DNA from: Candidatus Rokuibacteriota bacterium
GTDB taxonomy: Bacteria; Methylomirabilota; Methylomirabilia; Rokubacteriales; CSP1-6
NCBI GenBank assembly: GCA_003220195.1
Contig: QHRT01000136.1
Location: forward strand, 1 to 7,308
DNA length: 7,308 nucleotides
Reading direction: 5' to 3'
Made by a program: the position numbers and the translations under genes. The notes below the pieces were generated by a model. It was not told the origin of the DNA. It saw only the letters and a list, made by a program, of their open reading frames with translations, and ran no database searches. Shown here piece after piece: positions 6,004 through 7,308 of the stretch; position 1 is the stretch's first letter, and every line of letters begins with the position of its first letter.

Positions 6004-6534
6004 ATGCAGTGGCTGCTCGACGGCTACAACGTCCTGCGGGCTGATCCGGAAAGCCGGCGCGCCGAAACCCTCGCCGGGCGACGCGGCGCCGGGCGCGGGC
6101 CGCTCGAGGCCGGACGCGCCGCGCTCGTGCGGCGTGTCGCTGAAGCGCAGCGCCGGTCCGGCGACTCGTTCACGATTGTCTTCGATGGCGTGCGCGGCCG
6201 CGACGTCGTCGCTCCCGGGGGACCGATCGACATCGTCTTCTCACGACCGCCGGCGATCGCCGACGACGTGCTGATTCACCTGGCCGGACGCTATCGCGAG
6301 GGCGGGATCGTGGTGACCTCCGATCGCACCATCCAGACCGCGGCGCGTCGCGCCGGCGCCGTCGTCGTGACGTCGGAGCAGTTCGTCGCCGCTCTCGACG
6401 AGGCCGGCGTGGACGACGCCGACGAGGACGTCGACGACGGCGCCGCGCATCGTGGTTCGCCGCGCCGCGTCTCACGCGACGAGCGCGCCACCGCGCGAGC
6501 GCTCACGCGTCTCGCGCGGTTCCGGCCCGAATGA
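6004..6534 (+). CDS. NYN-domain protein, YacP/Rae1-like putative ribonuclease
   Basis: A 176-residue cytoplasmic protein of the NYN (PIN-like nuclease) superfamily, YacP-like branch; the studied Bacillus homologue, Rae1, is a ribosome-associated endoribonuclease. The hallmarks are in order: a first strand with the metal-binding Asp, WLLDGYNVLR (residues 3-12, D6); a second strand IVFDGVRG (58-65, D61); a third acidic site AIADDVLIHLA (84-94, D87/D88) and VVTSDRTI (103-110, D107); then the GAVVVTSEQFVAAL stretch (118-131) usual for the last strand and helix. The acidic residues expected of a PIN-like active site are therefore present. The C-terminal 40 residues are an acidic run (about 137-145) followed by a basic tail. 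ATG at 6004 is the first in-frame start because a TGA lies immediately before it (5998-6000). The ribosome binding site is poor, and a small TCACC/GGTGA hairpin (5986-6000) abuts the start, so translation may be coupled to the upstream gene. Confidence 0.85.
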   Translation: MQWLLDGYNVLRADPESRRAETLAGRRGAGRGPLEAGRAALVRRVAEAQRRSGDSFTIVFDGVRGRDVVAPGGPIDIVFSRPPAIADDVLIHLAGRYREGGIVVTSDRTIQTAARRAGAVVVTSEQFVAALDEAGVDDADEDVDDGAAHRGSPRRVSRDERATARALTRLARFRPE

Positions 6535-6557
6535 ATCTCGCGGGACGACCGCCCGAA

Positions 6558-6593
6558 CGTCGGGCGCCGGAGCCCTGCGCAGGCGCCCCGACG
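6558..6593. terminator. GC-rich hairpin between the NYN and DUF3467 genes
   Basis: 6558-6564 pairs with 6587-6593 and 6565-6568 pairs with 6582-6585, with one bulged C (6586), giving 11 base pairs and a loop of 13 nt. It starts 24 nt after the NYN stop codon. No T-run follows; instead a strong ribosome binding site comes 10 nt later. It may be a weak terminator, a processing site, or a 5' protective structure for the DUF3467 message. Confidence 0.4.
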
Positions 6594-6602
6594 GCAAACT
6601 TC

Positions 6603-6609
6603 AAGGAGG
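6603..6609 (+). promoter_or_regulatory. Strong ribosome binding site for the DUF3467 gene
   Basis: AAGGAGG lies 6 nt before the ATG at 6616, a near-perfect Shine-Dalgarno match at good spacing. It fixes the start of this short gene and suggests strong translation compared with the neighbouring NYN gene. Confidence 0.85.
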
Positions 6610-6615
6610 ATCGCC

Positions 6616-6879
6616 ATGAACGCTGATGGCAAGGCGCCGGACCTCTACACGAACTCGGTGCAGTTCTTCGTGACCCCGTACGAGGTGACGCTGGTGTTCG
6701 GCCTCGCGTCGGAGCCGAACAAACCGGCGCAGGATCTCGTCCGGGTGCGCATGAGTCCGCAGCACGCGCTCGTGATGTCGAAGCTGCTCGACAAGAACCT
6801 GCTCGGGTACCGCGAGAGCATCGGGAAGATCAACCTGCCGCCGCGGCTCTACCAGGACCTCGGGATCGAAGTCGAGTAG
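6616..6879 (+). CDS. DUF3467 family small protein
   Basis: An 87-residue cytoplasmic protein. The sequence matches what I know of DUF3467: an N-terminal YTNSVQFFVTPYEVTLVFGL stretch (residues 11-30), then the family signature VRVRMSPQHALVMSKLLDKNL (42-62), ending with a helix and LPPRLYQDLGIE. Members are short bacterial proteins of unknown function that appear to form a compact beta-strand/helix fold; no catalytic residues stand out. The start is firm because of the AAGGAGG ribosome binding site. It is preceded by a GC-rich hairpin and followed at once by another (6880-6895), so it may be expressed as its own short message. Its downstream neighbour is an indolepyruvate oxidoreductase, but nothing in the sequence shows a functional link. 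Confidence 0.9.
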   Translation: MNADGKAPDLYTNSVQFFVTPYEVTLVFGLASEPNKPAQDLVRVRMSPQHALVMSKLLDKNLLGYRESIGKINLPPRLYQDLGIEVE

Positions 6880-6895
6880 CCGCGCGTTTGCGCGG
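6880..6895. terminator. Short GC hairpin right after the DUF3467 stop
   Basis: CCGCGC (6880-6885) pairs with GCGCGG (6890-6895) around GTTT. It begins at the first base after the TAG stop. No T-run follows, so it is a weak terminator at best. It overlaps the -35-like box of the putative promoter for the next gene. Confidence 0.35.
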
Positions 6896-6916
6896 CCCGG
6901 GACCGGCCCGTATCAT
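6888..6916 (+). promoter_or_regulatory. Possible promoter for the indolepyruvate oxidoreductase gene
   Basis: TTGCGC (6888-6893), a 17-nt spacer and TATCAT (6911-6916, five of six -10 bases) form a sigma70-like arrangement. The -35 is weak. Transcription would start near 6923, only about 6 nt before the ATG at 6929, giving an almost leaderless message. The -10 sits in an 11-bp palindrome (CGTATCATACG, 6909-6919). Confidence 0.3.
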
Positions 6917-6928
6917 ACGAGCAGCGTC

Positions 6929-7308
6929 ATGGCGATCACCTCCAACTACTCGCTCGACGCCAAATACCGCCAGGACGAGGGCCGCGTCTTCCTTTCCGGA
7001 ATCCAGGCGCTGGTCCGGCTGCCGATCGACCAGCACCTGGCGGATCGGCGGCGCGGGCTCCGAACGGCGACCCTGATCTCCGGATACCGCGGCTCCCCGC
7101 TGGGCGGGCTCGACCTGACGATCGAGCGCAACGACACGCTGCTCCGCCAGTACGACATCCACTTCATCTCCGGCGTCAACGAAGACCTCGCCGCGACGGC
7201 GATCTACGGCAGCCAGTTCGCCGGCCAGTTCGCGAAACCGAGATACGACGGCGTGCTCGGCATGTGGTACGGCAAAGGCCCGGGCGTCGACCGGACCGGG
7301 GACATCTT
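6929..7308 (+). CDS. Indolepyruvate ferredoxin oxidoreductase family protein (N-terminal 126 residues, cut by window)
   Basis: This is the start of a large oxidoreductase that decarboxylates aryl-pyruvates (indolepyruvate, phenylpyruvate) or related 2-oxoacids to acyl-CoA, using thiamine diphosphate and iron-sulfur clusters and passing electrons to ferredoxin. The visible N-terminus matches the long single-chain form in which alpha and gamma subunits are fused (usually over 1100 residues): SLDAKYRQDEGRVFLSGIQALVRLP (8-32), ISGYRGSPLGGLD (50-62), SGVNEDLAATAIYGSQ (81-96), and GVLGMWYGKGPGVDRTGD (108-125). Only about a tenth of the expected protein is in the window, so cluster-binding and C-terminal parts cannot be judged. 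ATG at 6929 is supported by the family's conserved start just after it; the ribosome binding site is weak (GAGCAG). It would complete degradation of aromatic amino acids after transamination and may relate to the amino-acid-type importer on the left side, although the two are not in one operon. Confidence 0.92.
   Translation, partial: MAITSNYSLDAKYRQDEGRVFLSGIQALVRLPIDQHLADRRRGLRTATLISGYRGSPLGGLDLTIERNDTLLRQYDIHFISGVNEDLAATAIYGSQFAGQFAKPRYDGVLGMWYGKGPGVDRTGDI

Noticed and set aside
5740..6534. The small acidic gene and NYN gene as a toxin-antitoxin module.
   Set aside because: The NYN protein carries YacP-like features of a housekeeping RNase, and the acidic protein resembles a widespread stand-alone family; there is no overlap, autoregulatory palindrome or mobile context.
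1..7308. CRISPR arrays, tRNA or rRNA genes, insertion sequences and integrase sites.
   Set aside because: No spaced direct repeats, no tRNA-like cloverleaf, no rRNA signature and no transposase or integrase frame were seen. The only repeats are the 33-bp inverted repeat, the 21-bp tandem pair and short hairpins.

Overview
This is a GC-rich bacterial chromosomal window with dense, operon-like packing, ATG/GTG starts and Shine-Dalgarno sites. The gene content suggests an uncultured soil or sediment lineage that consumes amino acids, such as Candidatus Rokubacteria/Methylomirabilota or a deltaproteobacterium-like group: a branched-chain-amino-acid-type ABC importer with a Tat-type binding protein, a fused indolepyruvate ferredoxin oxidoreductase, a DUF3467 protein and a YacP-like NYN protein. 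The lineage is an inference from gene content only.

Left half (about 1-4706, all on the minus strand). Read in the direction of transcription, the order is: a Tat-exported periplasmic binding protein of the LivK/Peripla_BP_6 type (4706-3339); a roughly 775-residue membrane-anchored protein that I do not recognise as a named family, with a stretch resembling family-5 (peptide/nickel type) solute-binding proteins (about 3237-910); and a LivH-type permease (858 to the window edge). LivM and the ATPases LivG/LivF would be expected beyond position 1. Between the binding protein and the large gene is a striking near-perfect inverted repeat: 33-bp arms with one mismatch, a 62-nt loop containing a second hairpin, and a run of seven T after it on the transcribed strand. 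It looks like a terminator or attenuator whose T-run lies inside the start of the next coding region.

Centre (4707-4942). A 236-bp divergent promoter region contains a TTGACT/TACACC promoter facing left, a TTGACC/TACCTT promoter facing right, and a 10-bp palindrome between them.

Right half (4943-7308, all on the plus strand). The genes are: a 239-residue multi-pass membrane protein with a Cys-x4-Cys motif and an in-frame 21-bp tandem duplication; a 78-residue acidic conserved small protein; a YacP-like NYN-domain putative RNase; a small DUF3467 protein with a strong ribosome binding site; and the N-terminus of an indolepyruvate ferredoxin oxidoreductase that runs off the window. Compact hairpins lie in three of the gaps. 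The two halves may be linked by amino-acid use: uptake on the left, and oxidation of the derived aryl-pyruvates or 2-oxoacids on the right. The small genes between look like housekeeping or RNA-related cargo.
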